A stretch of DNA of 64,000 bases, taken from NCBI GenBank assembly GCA_039621445.1, contig CP154956.1:39458553-39522552 (forward strand). Reading direction: 5' to 3'. This DNA comes from Euglena gracilis. Its lineage: Eukaryota; Euglenida; Euglenophyceae; Euglenales. The translations under genes and the position numbers were made by a program. This document shows positions 10,864 to 21,470 of the stretch, in pieces; positions within the stretch are counted from its first letter, which is position 1, and the number at the start of each line of letters is the position of its first letter. Below the pieces are notes generated by a model that was not told the origin of the DNA, ran no database searches, and saw nothing but the letters and a program-made list of their open reading frames with translations.

Positions 10864-12030
10864 TTATACCAGGTGTATCAGGTGTATTGTAAGAAGTACA
10901 ATTATTGTTGGCATTCTGCCACTTGTATGCAGGGACATTGGAGGGGTTGGCATTCCGCCATTCAGGGTCAGAGAGATTGGCTTTCTGCCATTGGAGGTCC
11001 TGCTGTGCGATTCCGCGATTCCCAACAGAGACGCGATTCCGCGTTTGTCCAATTGTCGATGTACTTCAACACACAACGGGTAACAAACCGGTGTGTTGTG
11101 TTCTCGTTCTGCGGTCAGGGTAAACTCGGTACCGGTTCCGGTACCAAGTGTACTCTGGTTGTTGTGTAAAGCGATTAGTTTGGAAGGTTCAACAATACAT
11201 CCACAGTCGAAATCAGGTTGTGTGGAAATTCTCCGGCAATGTGCGCATTGGTAGGAAGTGTCGGTCTGGTAGTGCATGTCAGTCATGTGTAGTGTCTGTA
11301 TTGGGGTGTTGGAAGTTGTAGCTGCTGGGGGGTGTACAGGGGTGTCCGAAATCGACACACCTGGTGGAAAACGTAAAAGTTCTGCAGCTGGGCGGCTACG
11401 CGACACCGAAATTTCTTCAGGCCTTTGGGCTTTCGCCTTGGAACCCAGTGAAACGTGGGGGGTTAAGCTACTCGCTTTCCCTACCGCATAGGAAACGTGT
11501 AAAAGTGGAGTGGGCAGGGGGGCAGCTTTCTCTTTACCCCTGGGGTAGGAAACGGTATTTTCGGTTGTGGAAAATGTTGTGGCAAGGTGGGGAGACATCT
11601 GGGAAGATGTCTTGGGGGAGAAATTCGGTGGTGTGGGTTGTGTGCGTGAAGTAGTGCGCAAACCGAGGGAGGGGCAATCCACAACAAGGCGGTTCTGACG
11701 CAAGAACGGAAAACCCAAAATTACGTCAGAGCTGTGAATACCCGATTCGTAACTCCAGGTACCCAGAAAATTTTGTATGTGTTGGGGCTGTGAGTGGTGC
11801 TTGGGGATGATAGGGAGGAGAATATCCAAAAAGCATCCCAAGTCACCACCACACATGGGGCTGTTGTCAGCAGTCATAATTTTGATGGGGTACTTGTCTT
11901 TCACCAAGAGGGCGTTGGGAATTAATCCCGTTCGGAAGAGAAGGGGGATTCGACACCCTGTGTCGACCAAAATTTTGCATTTGGTAGAAAAATTTTGTGT
12001 TCGGATTTCCGCTTGGACCAAAAGTTCCAT
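10864..12030 (-). CDS. Family A aspartic protease region
   Basis: A 388-codon frame upstream of RT. It has the retropepsin-type active site VDTGC (DTG at 11,964-11,956) after KCKI, and a second conserved hydrophobic-Gly pattern (DVILGFPFL, near residue 105). In Ty3/gypsy elements this enzyme cleaves Gag-Pol. The remaining ~250 residues to the RT are a Thr/Ser/Pro-rich linker without a recognised domain, with several short inverted repeats. Its start codon may not be used; normally it would be read as part of Gag-Pol. Confidence 0.7.
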   Translation of the reverse strand: MELLVQAEIRTQNFSTKCKILVDTGCRIPLLFRTGLIPNALLVKDKYPIKIMTADNSPMCGGDLGCFLDILLPIIPKHHSQPQHIQNFLGTWSYESGIHSSDVILGFPFLRQNRLVVDCPSLGLRTTSRTQPTPPNFSPKTSSQMSPHLATTFSTTENTVSYPRGKEKAAPLPTPLLHVSYAVGKASSLTPHVSLGSKAKAQRPEEISVSRSRPAAELLRFPPGVSISDTPVHPPAATTSNTPIQTLHMTDMHYQTDTSYQCAHCRRISTQPDFDCGCIVEPSKLIALHNNQSTLGTGTGTEFTLTAEREHNTPVCYPLCVEVHRQLDKRGIASLLGIAESHSRTSNGRKPISLTLNGGMPTPPMSLHTSGRMPTIIVLLTIHLIHLV

Positions 12031-12459
12031 GGGGGGTACGCAAAGTGCAGGATCAGGTGTAAAATTGTTGTCTCTCCAGCTATTCCAGGATCCCGTTCTA
12101 CTTTGCTCAGCATTCCAGGCAGAAATTTAGAGTGGGGGGTGGGGGACCCGAAACTTTTCCGGGTACCGACCAAAAAGGCAGATGGGCAGGGAAAGTAAGG
12201 TTGATCAGGTCCTACTTCCGTCTGTTCATCAGCCCAGAGGTCCGTGCCCACAGACCTCGGGCTCCCCTACTCCAAGTCCGATTCAGCACTTCGGCTGTTT
12301 ATCGTTTTCTTGTGTGAGTAGATAGCGCGCAATGCGCGGACCGCATTGCGGTCATCCTCCAACGGGGATTCGGAGTTCTCATCCCCCTCCCTGCCCGAAG
12401 CCGGGGTTCCCTCCTCCAAAGAGGAGATTTTGAACCCGACCTTGTGTTTGTTGTTGTGT

Positions 12460-15400
12460 TTTGTATCATGGTGCTGACGTTGGTTCGGGCGGGGAGAGCG
12501 AGAATGGTAACATTTGGACGAATGGTGGTTGTGTGATCCACAAAGGGAACACTTTTGTCGGTTTTGCGACTGTTGTCGGTTTTCTAATGGGCTTTCACCC
12601 CTTGGAGGTCTTGGTGAACGGAATCCCGTTCGACCACGGTTCTTGTTGTAATCCGGTTTCCCGGATGACGATCGCGAAGAACATGATCCACTTCACGAAC
12701 GTGATCGCCATGAGTCGCGATTTGTATCTCGTTTGTAAGGGGGTCGGGGTGATCGACCACGAGGTGCGCGATCGCGTCCGCGGTCGCGGAACGGTGATCA
12801 GGACCTTTGACGATAACCCGAAGATTGTGATTGTCCAGAATTGTGTGAAAACCCAGAGGAGCGTGAGCTCCGCGAGGATTGTGAACCCCTTGGACTCTGA
12901 TACCGCTTTCGCGTATCAAGGTCGGGGCAGTCACGGGACGTATGCCCCGCTTTGTTACACAAAAAGCAAGTTTTGTCAGAAGATTGCTCAGATGAGCGCG
13001 GATAGCGCGTTTTTGTATCTCCCTTTGGGGAGTTTGTATGTTTACCGTATCCTCGTGGGGATTTTGGCGATTTTGGAGAAGAAGTCTTTTGTAGGGCACT
13101 AACCGTACCGCTAGGGAGACCAGCGGTAGGGTGGTGGGTGTAAGCTGTCCCAAAAGTTGTGAGAGTTTCATTTGTTTGGAAACATAGTTACATCGTTGTT
13201 CAAGTGTGAGTTTGTTGTCCGCGAGTTCCTCACGGTGAATGTCTTTGATAATTGTAGGAATGAAATGGAGGAGAACCGCATCGAATTGTTCTTTCATTTG
13301 GTTCTCCCCCAGTTCATCAACCTCAGAAGCCAATCCCAACCATTTGGAATACCAAAGGTCGATTGACTGCCATTTTCGGTCACTGGGCGCGAATTGCCGC
13401 CATTTTTTCTCCAGCGTAATTCGCGAAATGAGGCTTGAGCACGTTGACGCATATTGGTCAACCAGTTCATCAAAAGTAATCCGATTCCGGATCACAAGTT
13501 GTCGGGCGCGTTCTTTTTCTTCCTTGGGGAGGCAATCAATGAATTACATCTTGATTACCTCAGGGTTCCCGTCTTGGGTTGGACCCTTCAAGTCCTAGTA
13601 GTATGTCCAGTCGCGCCAAAATTGTTTCCAAGTTGTGGGATATCCGTCCCATTGTGGCTTAACCTTGTCGGCAATTGTGATTGTACCTTTGAAATCGCGT
13701 TGTGGACCGCGATTTCCATCGTAATTGTTGGGTGAGGTTGTTGTTGTAGCATGCGCGAATGTGCATCCATGGTGGTACTCATGGTACCGTGGGTACCATG
13801 GGTATTTGGTACATAGCAATTCCACGAATTGTATGGTTGTGGTTTGTGATTCCGCGATTCGGATCGTAAAGGGTCGTGATTCCGCGATTCGGGGTGTGGC
13901 AACATACCAGGGGGGTAGGAATCCCGTTGTTCACCCGCAAATCGGGGAACCGCGGTAAATTCCGTGTTTCGCATTCGCGATCCAGGCCAATACCCGTGGT
14001 AGGGGTATGGCTCCTACCGCGAATCGGTCCCTATTCGCGAATTTCTTGTTGTAAAACAGGAGGATTCGCGGTTTTTGTGGTAAAAACCGGTTCCTCATCC
14101 GAAGATTCACCCTGAGGGGGGGGAATCTTAAGTTGTGGTATAAACGAGCGATTGCAATCGCGATTGTAGGCATGTTCATGACCATGTGCATCCGTGGATG
14201 CTTGTAGGGCATGCGCATCCGAAGATGCTTGTAGGTGTGCGCATACTGCGCTTTTGGAAGGATTGGCATCCACCAAATCGCGAATTTGATGCACAAAGTC
14301 GCGAGTTGGATGTCGGGCATCCGAAGATGCTTCGGTTGATGCGCGAAAAGCGCGTTGTGAGCTGGAAGTTGCATTTTGACCACCGAAAACATGGTTTTCA
14401 GGGGCAAAGTGCGGGGGGTTGCGGGATTTTGCATGAATCTCGTCCAAACTAAATGCAAAATATTGGATACTTTGTTCCAATGAACCAACCACTTGGAAAA
14501 GGTCCGAAATTCTTTCAACATCACCCTGCAAACGTTTAATATGTTTGCGGTATGAGGGTAACTCATCCAAACGTGGTAGTTTGTCAACAATTGAGGCAAA
14601 ATCCGCTGAAGGCTTTGGAAAAGTGGTGTCCAAGAATTGGACCCGCTTAACCAAAGTTTCCATTGCGGTTGTAAGGGTGTTCAACCGATTCTCGGTTTGT
14701 GGGGTTGAGGTACCCAACCTGGGTTGGGGTACCCCTACCGCATTTTCGGCGGTTTTGTCATCCATCATTGTAGAAAGTCGGTACTCCAACACCGAAATTT
14801 GTTGTTTTAGTGTGAGAACTTGTTGGGTGACCGAATTTTCGGTCCTCATCAATGTTTCACAAAATTCTTGTAGGTTTTCTTGGTTTTTTGCAAGCATTTG
14901 GTCGTATAATGTGCGAAAATTAAGGGGTAGTTCGACTTCGCGAACGGTTTGTCCATTCGAGGATGGTTGGAGTCCGGAGACCCTTGTAGAAAGTGTTTGT
15001 ACGCGTTTTTGTAAATGGGAAGTGGTGGATTGTAAGGCCTTGTGTTGGGTATTCAAATCCGCAAGTGCAGTTTCAATGCCGGTGACATCCGGAATTGATT
15101 TTTGAATACCGTTGCACCATTTGCGCAAATCCGCAAACGCGGATTCGATTTTGTTCACATAAGCTTGTTACTGATTGTGCAAATCGGTTACAGTGGATCG
15201 TAATGCTCCCATACTGGGATTTTTTGTGGAAGTATCCGCAAAGCGGCGTTGTAAGTCCACAATTGCGGTTTGTAGTCCCGAAACATCCGCAAAAGCGGTT
15301 TTCAGGTCTGCAAACGCAATTTGGAGGTCCGCATTCGCGGTTTGGATGGTAGTTATGACCGTTTCTCGGTCTTGGAGTTCCGCACTTGCAGTTTGTAAGC

Positions 15401-16063
15401 TAAGAATCACCGCATCGCGGGATTGGAGTTCCGCCGTAGCGGTTTGTAGCGCATTGGAAGCAGTTTCAAGTTTTTGTATGTCGTTTTGCCACTTTCCATG
15501 GAGGAAATCTTGCCGATGCGCGACTTCCGCGACTTGAGTGTGCAATGTGGTCAAATTGTGGGAACCTTTACCGCATTTGCAGGACGTTTGTTCCAAACGA
15601 GCAATCCGCTCTTCCAGTTGTTGAGCAAAAGCTCTTTGTACATAGTTTTCGCGTATTTGTGTAAAATTTTGATGAAAACTCGCGTTTTCATCACCCAAAC
15701 GCAAAATGCGTTCTTGGGATTGTTGTACAACATTGGACAGGGTTGAGAAGTGCTCATATGAGACATATGAGCCAAGTTCTGCACCCGTAGGCGCTTTAAC
15801 CCGTTGTTGTAGGCGGGACTGCATTTCTTGCATTGTATAAGAAAAGTTTTCCAGTTGTGTGAACAATTGTTGTGCATTTTGTTGTAAATGTGAAAATTTT
15901 GCGTTATTCCACGATTCCGCAGTGTGGAGGGTCTCTTGTACCTGTTGGAAGTTGTGTACCAAGGTGTTGCGCAAAAATGCGTCAAAACCTTGGTGGAGGT
16001 TCTGGAGGTCCATTGTAGTGGAGTTGAAATTCTTTTGGCAAAATTGTCCAAATTCTTGGGTAC
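12460..16063 (-). pseudogene. Family A copy 2 gag, 3' portion, broken
   Basis: Homologous to 4,750-8,035 of copy 1. Open pieces lie at 16,226-15,168 (its first ~50 codons belong to the family B LTR), 15,158-14,031, 13,974-13,588 and 13,495-12,584. An in-frame TAA near 15,168 and frame changes near 14,030, 13,590 and the zinc knuckle break the reading. The 15,158-14,031 frame runs through the point where copy 1 has a stop, showing that the two Gag ORFs of copy 1 were once one. Confidence 0.8.
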
Positions 16064-16718
16064 TGTCTACCCCGGGCGCCTCCCCTGCGGGTGTCGGACA
16101 GAAAACCCCAGCCCCCTGGCCGGCTGACTCCTGCCCGTCACCCACCCCTGGGGCTGCCGTTCCCTGTCCAGGGCCCAGTGTTTTACCGGGTGGTGGAGGG
16201 CTCAGGCCACCCCCCGTTTCGCCCACTGGTATACCCCCCGACCAGAGGGGGGTGCGTAGGATCGAATTAGCTTTTCGTGGAAATCTTGTACAAAATCAAA
16301 ATTCCGCTCCAATGAAAATGCTTCTCCAAACTTTGATCCCCATGAGGCCATTTCACTCCCCCTTTCTTCCGGCACGCAAAACATTGAGAATGGATAAGGG
16401 TGGTGTTTTGTTCACTGAAATGGTGGTCAAAAGGCAACAATGACACACCGTGAATGAGGAAAGGTGGGACCTGACCTTTGAACTTGAAATTCTCAAAAAT
16501 GACAATTCTTGAATGAAATAATTCTTGAGGACTTCAATTCTCAATTGCATGCAACAAAGAAACCCACAAAAGTCTGCGGAAGCAAATTGTGCTGAATTGG
16601 AACCTCCAATTAGGCTTTTCCTATAGATCGCGCGTTCTGCGCGGAATGAAAAATTCCGTGTTTTCAAATGCTTCCGCCCCGCCATTTTTGACTGTCGGAC
16701 GCCCCCCGACAGTCGACA
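16064..16718 (-). repeat. 3' LTR of family B (655 bp)
   Basis: Same sequence and orientation as 27,545-28,200, directly preceded on the - strand by a polypurine tract and followed by the interrupted family A gag. The open frames across both LTRs (Pro/Gly-rich) have no coding support. Confidence 0.92.
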
Positions 16719-16732
16719 CCCCCTCCCTTGCG
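16719..16732 (-). promoter_or_regulatory. Polypurine tract, family B
   Basis: On the - strand AAGGGAGGGGG lies immediately upstream of the 3' LTR, where the plus-strand primer of LTR elements is generated. Confidence 0.75.
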
Positions 16733-18301
16733 ACATTAGTCGGACCCTCAAAAAAATGAAACTTGAATAAAAAGGCGAAGACATGGAAAAAAATTAGAAT
16801 GAAATGAATGCAAATGAGAATCCTTCACAATCTCTTGAGAAAGAGAATGATGAAACGCCTGTGCCCCTCGCTTGGTGTTACCTTGCCACAAAAACAAGGC
16901 ACACGGCACCACTTAGCGGCTCCACACAAAAAAAGCGAAAACGTCCCCCTTAAAAAAGCAAGCGCCCCCCCCCCACAGGTTGGGGGCATGAAAAAAATGC
17001 CAAGAAAAAAATTGCCACAAACTCTGTGAATGTCATTCAAAATTGTGAGAAAATTCAGCTAGGGCCCCCCCCCGATTAAAAAAAATCGTGGGGAGAGTTC
17101 CGACTTTTTGCACCCCGGAGGGAAAATGTTGGAGGGAAATTTTTGCCCCCCCCCCGAACATTCGGCGTGACCGCTTGGGGAGTTCGGACAGCCCCCCCCC
17201 CCCCAGGTGCTTGTGTCTTACTTTCTCATGGCTCACCGAAAAAACTCGAGTTCTTGGATTGGACGTTCTCTTGCACTACACAATCTTGGTGGACATCCGA
17301 AATGCAACCAACCCTCCATGAATGAATCCGGTGAAATTCACTTCAAAAAATAACCATTCACAGGGTCGTCGCGTGGTGTATCATACATCAACTGAAAAAT
17401 CAGGCGGTCTCCATTCCACAATCCTTTGGACACGGGCATGGGAATGGGCGCCCCCCCCCTCCTCGACCGAAACCCGTTTGGAGGGAGCTCACCCAAAAAT
17501 CGGAGAAAATTCAGCCCCCCCCCCCGCGCATCCACGGTGAAGGTGAGGCTTCTTCCCCCTTGCAACATCCACCAATGGCTCGGAATCCAAACAAATCATC
17601 AAAACTCCAAACATTCTGGGCCGCTCTCCTACACAGGGGCTATGGCTCGACCTTGGTAAAAAAAATACAAATCCTTCGGTCCCCCTTTCCATTCACGGTA
17701 TGGGAAGGTGAGGTCAGGTTGGGGTGAGGAATATAGGCAGTGGGGTTCGGGGCTCGGGTAGCGGGTGATGGGGCCGTTTATAGTGAGGCAAGCCCCAACG
17801 GGGCTGGGCTATGGACAAGTTGGGTGGTGGTGTATTCGGTTGATTGGGTAAAAAGGCTTCATCTCCTCGTCTCGTCTCCTCATCTCATCTCCTTGTCTCG
17901 TCTCCTTGTCTCGTCTCCTTGCTTGCGTAGGATGCTCGCCTCCTTCCTGCGGTGGTGCGCTCGCACTTTTCCCTTGGGGCTCCCTTGGGTGTGCTTGGAG
18001 CCTCCAAGTCCTCAAAACCCGTGAGAGCAAAGCGAAAGAGAAGAGCAAGAACAAAAGATGCATGGAGAGAGAAGGAGAGAGAGAGAGAGAGAAATCAAAT
18101 TCATCACATGCTCGAAAAATCAAAACATATGAGAATCATGGAGTCAAAAACAAAAGGTATGATGCACATCAGCAATGCACAAGCACACAAATAACTTGCC
18201 GAAACAGCACTTGGCCTAATTCAAAGCAAGAGCCTCAAACATTTGGGCTCCCCGATTAAAAAAAAAAAGCAAAATGAACCGAGCCTTCAACTTTCGGCTC
18301 A
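16733..18301 (-). other. Non-coding 3' region of family B (about 1.6 kb)
   Basis: No supported gene between the chromodomain stop and the polypurine tract. It holds GA/CT-rich direct repeats, G/C homopolymers and short palindromes, and matches 1,654-3,090 on the other strand. The length is unusual for a chromovirus 3' region. Confidence 0.7.
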
Positions 18302-20086
18302 CTAGTGTTTCAAAGATTTTTTCAATTCGGACATCAAATCGACCCCTAGGTTTTTCTTCGTGCAATACCTCACCAACTCCTCACTAAATCGGTGTATGAA
18401 ATTCCCCACCGGCTCCCAGGTTTCCTCCCCCTCGTTGTAACCAACCCATCTCGTGAGGAATTCCCAGGTTCCCCCCTTCTTTCGGTGGTTCAGAATTTTT
18501 TCCACCTCCCACTCATCAGGCATTGCTTCCTCTTCTTTTTCGGTCCTCTTGAAAAAGAACAAAGGCACCCCCTCACCAAAAACTTCAGGCTCTTTGTATT
18601 CTTTAAGGAAATTACGATGAACCTTCATTTCCATCCCGGGTTTAATTTCAATAATATAACTCCTCTCCCCCTCCCAGGCTTTAATAATCCCAGGTCCAAT
18701 CCATCTGGAATCCAATTTTTCTCCGGATCCTTCGGGTCTCCTATACCACACTTGGGTTCCCAATTTTAAGGGTACCAACTCCCTCCTCCCTTGGTTGACC
18801 CAGCTCGCTTGAACCCAATGTGAGTGGTTGAGAACCTTAGCAACTTTCTCATCCACCTCCTTTATTCGGCGAAAGAAACTTTGAGCGTCCTCACACTCCT
18901 TCGGTGTTTGATAGGGTATTCCCCCAATGGGTCTATCCCTTCCAAACAAAATTTCGTAAGGACTAAAACCACTCTCCCCCTTGGTGTCATGAATGCGATC
19001 CAAAACTTGGGGAAGTGCTTCCACCCAATTCATTTTTTCCTCCACAAACAAATTTCGGAGGATTTCCATAATTTGTTGGCCGGCTCTGTCCACCCTCCCA
19101 TTTGCTTGGTGGTGGTAAGCTTGGGAAAATTCTTGCCGAATTCCCATGAGCGAACACATGGTTTGCCACCATGTGTTGACAAAATGGCTCCCTTGGTCAC
19201 TTGAAATTATTGACGGGACTCCAAAGGGTTTCCATTGGGACTTAAGCATTTCCTTGGCCAATTTTGCACCCGTTAATCCTTTATCAAAACACAGTATGGC
19301 TACAATCCCACCGGAATGTCGGTCCACGCAAACAGCCATTGTGTTATACTCCCCCCCCTCGTACAACACCTTCGGCATTTTGAAAAGATCGATAGCCACA
19401 CTTACCATGGGTGCGGGTGGTATGGGTGTTGAGTCAATGGGTCCTTTCAATGTCTCCCCCCTCGAGCTCGCTTGACATGTTGTGCAATTTTTGCTACAAC
19501 TGTCCGTGAAAACTTTCGCCTTTTTTTCATCAGCCCATGCATACCTCAAATTGACGTGCCTCCACACCTTTTCCGGACCAACGTGTCCAAGGAATTTGTG
19601 GTTTTCAAGGATGATCATTTCTTGAAAACTTAGTGGAATGCACAACTTCTCTCGAAACATTTGGTTTTTGTGGACTTTCACCCCCTTAGGCCACTCACCA
19701 TTTTCTTGTGTTGCTTGCCAAATCTTTTTCCACGTGGGACACAAAGTGTAGGCAACCACCCAATCTTGCTCCCAAACCGATTTCGTTCCCTTGTGGGTTA
19801 CACTTGGAGTTGGTGTGGCCTCACCTTCTCCCGTGCACGTTCCCCCCCTCGGTAACTCATTGGATGAAAGTTTTGGGTCGGTCACCAAATTACCCGCGGG
19901 GTCCATTCCATCCCAAAAAGTGACTCTCAACTTTTTGTCCTTTTTCCCCTTTGACCTGGGCCCTTGTGAGTGTGTGTCAACGGTGGTGTCTATGCCTCCC
20001 GGATTTACTACACCCTCGGTTGCCCTCTCTTGCATGCTATCCATGGAATCTTTTGGTTCCACCAATTTCCCGCTACGGGTTATCAC
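18302..20086 (-). CDS. Family B integrase with C-terminal chromodomain
   Basis: A 594-codon frame. It has an HHCC zinc-binding region (HKFLGHVG, CTTCQ, residues about 160-215), then a DDE core with Asp in VAIDLF and Asp in SSDQGSHF. The GPY/F-like C-terminal domain (LDSRWIGPG) comes next, and last a chromodomain near residues 525-570 (EWEVEKIL, TRWVGYN, EETWEP). Exactly 35 residues after the second Asp, where the catalytic Glu is expected, the sequence is NGRVDRAGQ: Asp instead of Glu. The + strand copy keeps Glu. Known role: integration, with the chromodomain biasing insertion toward heterochromatin. A stop separates it from RNase H upstream. Confidence 0.88.
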   Translation of the reverse strand: MITRSGKLVEPKDSMDSMQERATEGVVNPGGIDTTVDTHSQGPRSKGKKDKKLRVTFWDGMDPAGNLVTDPKLSSNELPRGGTCTGEGEATPTPSVTHKGTKSVWEQDWVVAYTLCPTWKKIWQATQENGEWPKGVKVHKNQMFREKLCIPLSFQEMIILENHKFLGHVGPEKVWRHVNLRYAWADEKKAKVFTDSCSKNCTTCQASSRGETLKGPIDSTPIPPAPMVSVAIDLFKMPKVLYEGGEYNTMAVCVDRHSGGIVAILCFDKGLTGAKLAKEMLKSQWKPFGVPSIISSDQGSHFVNTWWQTMCSLMGIRQEFSQAYHHQANGRVDRAGQQIMEILRNLFVEEKMNWVEALPQVLDRIHDTKGESGFSPYEILFGRDRPIGGIPYQTPKECEDAQSFFRRIKEVDEKVAKVLNHSHWVQASWVNQGRRELVPLKLGTQVWYRRPEGSGEKLDSRWIGPGIIKAWEGERSYIIEIKPGMEMKVHRNFLKEYKEPEVFGEGVPLFFFKRTEKEEEAMPDEWEVEKILNHRKKGGTWEFLTRWVGYNEGEETWEPVGNFIHRFSEELVRYCTKKNLGVDLMSELKKSLKH

Positions 20087-20095
20087 CCCTCTAAT

Positions 20096-21470
20096 TCACG
20101 TGTTACGGTTGTTGGGCTGATTTTTCACTCTAATCCACAAACAATTTCTTTCGTCTTCCCTTTCCTCTCTTATGAGTTCCTCCATTTCTTCCTTATCCTC
20201 GGCTGAACCGTGTTTGCTTACGTCCCTTAATGCTTGTGAGGCCGGGTAAGCCCACCGACTCAAAATGTCGGCAATTGTGTTTTCTTTACCCGGTATGTAC
20301 CACACCGTCAAATCATATTTTGAAAAAATCTGGTGCCATCGTGCCCTCCTACCCACCGGACCACTGGGGGTATCGAGCACCTCTTTTTACCATGCCTCCA
20401 AACTTTGGTGGTCAGTCAACGCCAAAACGGGTTGAAGACCGATCCAACTTTCCCATTTTTGGAGAGGCAAAAATTATGGCATAAGTCTCCAACTCACGGG
20501 GGGTCCATTTCCTTTGCCCCACGGTAAGTTTTCGGGACATGAAGGCAATAGGCACCGTTTTCTTATCCATCACGTCTTGGGGTGTGGGCTTACCATCTCC
20601 TTCCTTAAGTTTTTCTAGTGTAGCCCCCACGGCGTACCCACTTGCATCTACCCTTAATACGAAGGGTTTATCGGGGTCTACACGTTGAAGGATTAAACCC
20701 GAACACAAACGCTTCTTCAACTCCTCAAACGCTTGGAGATCCCCCTCCCCAAATTCAACTCTTTTTTCGCTTCCGTTTTTACCAACATCCCTAGGCACCT
20801 TCAATTTGTCTTGCAACGTTGCGGCAATTTGAGCATACATATGGATGCATGCGTTGTAGTAGTTGGTAAAACCAAGGAAAGCTCTTAATGCCGTTATGGT
20901 TGTGGGAACCTCCCATTTCTCAATGGCACGAAGTTTGCCCGGTGCTGGCCATCGGGCACCATGACCCAAAATTTGGCCACAAAATTCCACTTCCTTGACG
21001 AACAATTTTTCCTTTTTTGGGTCCACCACAAAAAATTCTTTCGCCAACAAATCCAAAACTCGGCACAAATCCCGTTTGTGCGCCTCTAGGAGGTCTTCCC
21101 CCTCCCCGACGGTTGTCCCTACCAAAATATCATCTATGTATGGGGTTGCTATGTCCCTTACGGGTGCTAGCCTCTCATCCATCATTTGTTGAAATTGTTG
21201 TGAGGCATTAGTTAACCCCATTACATTGACCCTCCATTGGTAGAGACCCTTTGGTGTGAAGGAGCAAGTTATTGGCCGGCTATCCGGGTGAAGCGGTTGT
21301 TGGTGGAATGCTTGTTTTAAGTCCAAAATGGAGAACATTTGGTTGCCACCATGCTTCACCAGGATATCCTCGATTTTCGGAAGAGGGTAGTTGCACCTAC
21401 GGGTTTGGCTATTGGGTCCCCTCATGTCAACAACCCCCCTCCAAGGAAACTCGGGAGACTTTTTGGGCAC
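20096..21470 (-). pseudogene. Family B reverse transcriptase and RNase H
   Basis: RT motifs in order: WRGVVDMRGPN, FSILDLKQAF (first catalytic Asp near 21,323), LYQWRVNVMGLTNA, and PYIDDILVG with the YIDD box near 21,140. RNase H follows (VLRVDASGYAVG near 20,665, RELETYAII near 20,480). The frame shifts near 20,415 before WHQIFSKYDLTVWYIPGKEN and ADILSR, the C-terminal RNase H motifs in 20,380-20,096. The catalytic residues seen are intact; the break and the missing upstream link make this copy non-functional as one polyprotein. Confidence 0.85.
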
